Shown here: piece by piece, positions 44,897 to 45,159 of the stretch | How the letters are laid out: each line of letters begins with the position of its first letter | Position numbering within the stretch: position 1 is the stretch's first letter | Assembly (NCBI GenBank): GCA_003023365.1 | Contig: PXTG01000107.1 | Coordinates: forward strand, 1-45,159 | From: Bacteroidetes bacterium QH_7_62_13 | Lineage (GTDB): Bacteria > Bacteroidota > Rhodothermia > Rhodothermales > Salinibacteraceae | Reading direction: 5' to 3' | DNA: 45,159 nt | Made by a program: the position numbers and the translations under genes | Notes under the pieces: generated by a model | Databases searched by the model: none | Told to the model about the DNA's origin: nothing | What the model saw: the letters and a program-made list of their open reading frames with translations, nothing else

Positions 44897-45159
44897 GTGG
44901 CTTCCGAGAATTTGAATGTAGGTGTTGCTCTAGGCGGCGTTGCGCCCGAACACGAAGTGTCCGTCATTTCGGCGTTGCAGGCCGCGGCGGCCCTCGATCG
45001 CGACCGCTACGATCCCGTGCCGCTCTACATCGCGAAAGACGGCACCTGGTACACCGGCCGGGCATTGCAGGACGTGGACCGGTACGCCGACCTCGACGAA
45101 TTGCTTGATGATGCGGTCCCGGTAGCTCTTTGCCCCACGCCCCACGGTCGGCTTGAGCT
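44897..45159 (+). CDS. ddl: D-alanine--D-alanine ligase, N-terminal fragment
   Basis: The open frame to the window edge gives NVGVALGG, then [14 protein letters not shown], the ATP-grasp ligase N-terminal signature (usually GGxSxEHEVS; here VAPEHEVS), then [16 protein letters not shown]. Ddl joins two D-Ala for peptidoglycan. The start is probably GTG at 44897; an in-frame GTG at 44831 is also open. About 87 codons are visible, and the catalytic domain lies beyond the window. Together with alr this places the D-Ala branch of wall synthesis around the peptidase gene. Confidence 0.88.
   Translation, partial: MASENLNVGVALGGVAPEHEVSVISALQAAAALDRDRYDPVPLYIAKDGTWYTGRALQDVDRYADLDELLDDAVPVALCPTPHGRLE

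Overview
The window comes from a GC-rich bacterium with a strongly acidic proteome (Asp/Glu-rich linkers and tails in almost every soluble enzyme, few Lys). That is the signature of a salt-in halophile. Several proteins, especially malate dehydrogenase and the pyruvate dehydrogenase subunits, look like Salinibacter (Rhodothermota), so I read it as Salinibacter or a close relative. This rests on recalled family sequences, not on a search. I saw no rRNA, tRNA, CRISPR array or prophage.

Layout. 1-951: a minus-strand pair, a membrane protein with a DUF6338-like tail followed by a low-complexity Ser/Gly/Asn-rich small ORF. 1194-10376: an AbgT-type transporter, an SDR, a lipoprotein MsrA, an unknown acidic protein, an aldo/keto reductase, a fused methylmalonyl-CoA epimerase/alpha-beta hydrolase, a CDF metal transporter, malate dehydrogenase and a DPM1-type glycosyltransferase. 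10700-14434: the pyruvate dehydrogenase genes pdhA-pdhB-pdhC. 14483-18448: a metallophosphoesterase, a Cys-rich lipoprotein, a PTS EIIA(Ntr)-like protein and HisS. 18553-28449: an alpha-glucan locus with glgE, treS-maltokinase and glgB on minus and glgX divergent on plus. 28260-31691: a LolD-like ATPase with a large FtsX/MacB-type permease. 32049-35524: a broken ABC ATPase, a DUF4097 protein, a carotenoid oxygenase and a DUF2231 membrane protein. 35548-37821: a fused E1 alpha-beta 2-oxoacid dehydrogenase. 37989-38326: a MITE-like element. 38565-40793: a two-component pair. 40955-45159: alr, a DPP IV-type peptidase and the start of ddl.

How the genes work together. TreS-Mak makes maltose from trehalose and phosphorylates it, GlgE polymerises maltose-1-phosphate, GlgB branches the glucan, and GlgX debranches it. 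Together these form the complete GlgE route. PdhABC feeds acetyl-CoA into the TCA cycle, next to mdh. Alr and Ddl bracket the peptidase and supply D-Ala-D-Ala for peptidoglycan.

The most striking feature is a set of apparent lesions in otherwise well-conserved genes. mdh has lost about 30 codons and its frame. hisS has lost about two dozen residues in frame across motif 3. pdhC has a one-base frameshift. The ABC permease is split by a frame-changing deletion. glgX and the permease run into each other tail to tail. The peptidase signal peptide is out of frame with its start. Because hisS and pdhC should be essential or nearly so, sequence or assembly error is the simplest explanation, but it should be tested. 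The most interesting candidate for new biology is the epimerase-hydrolase fusion. The MITE-like element and the dyads upstream of the response regulator, pdhA and glgX also deserve checking.
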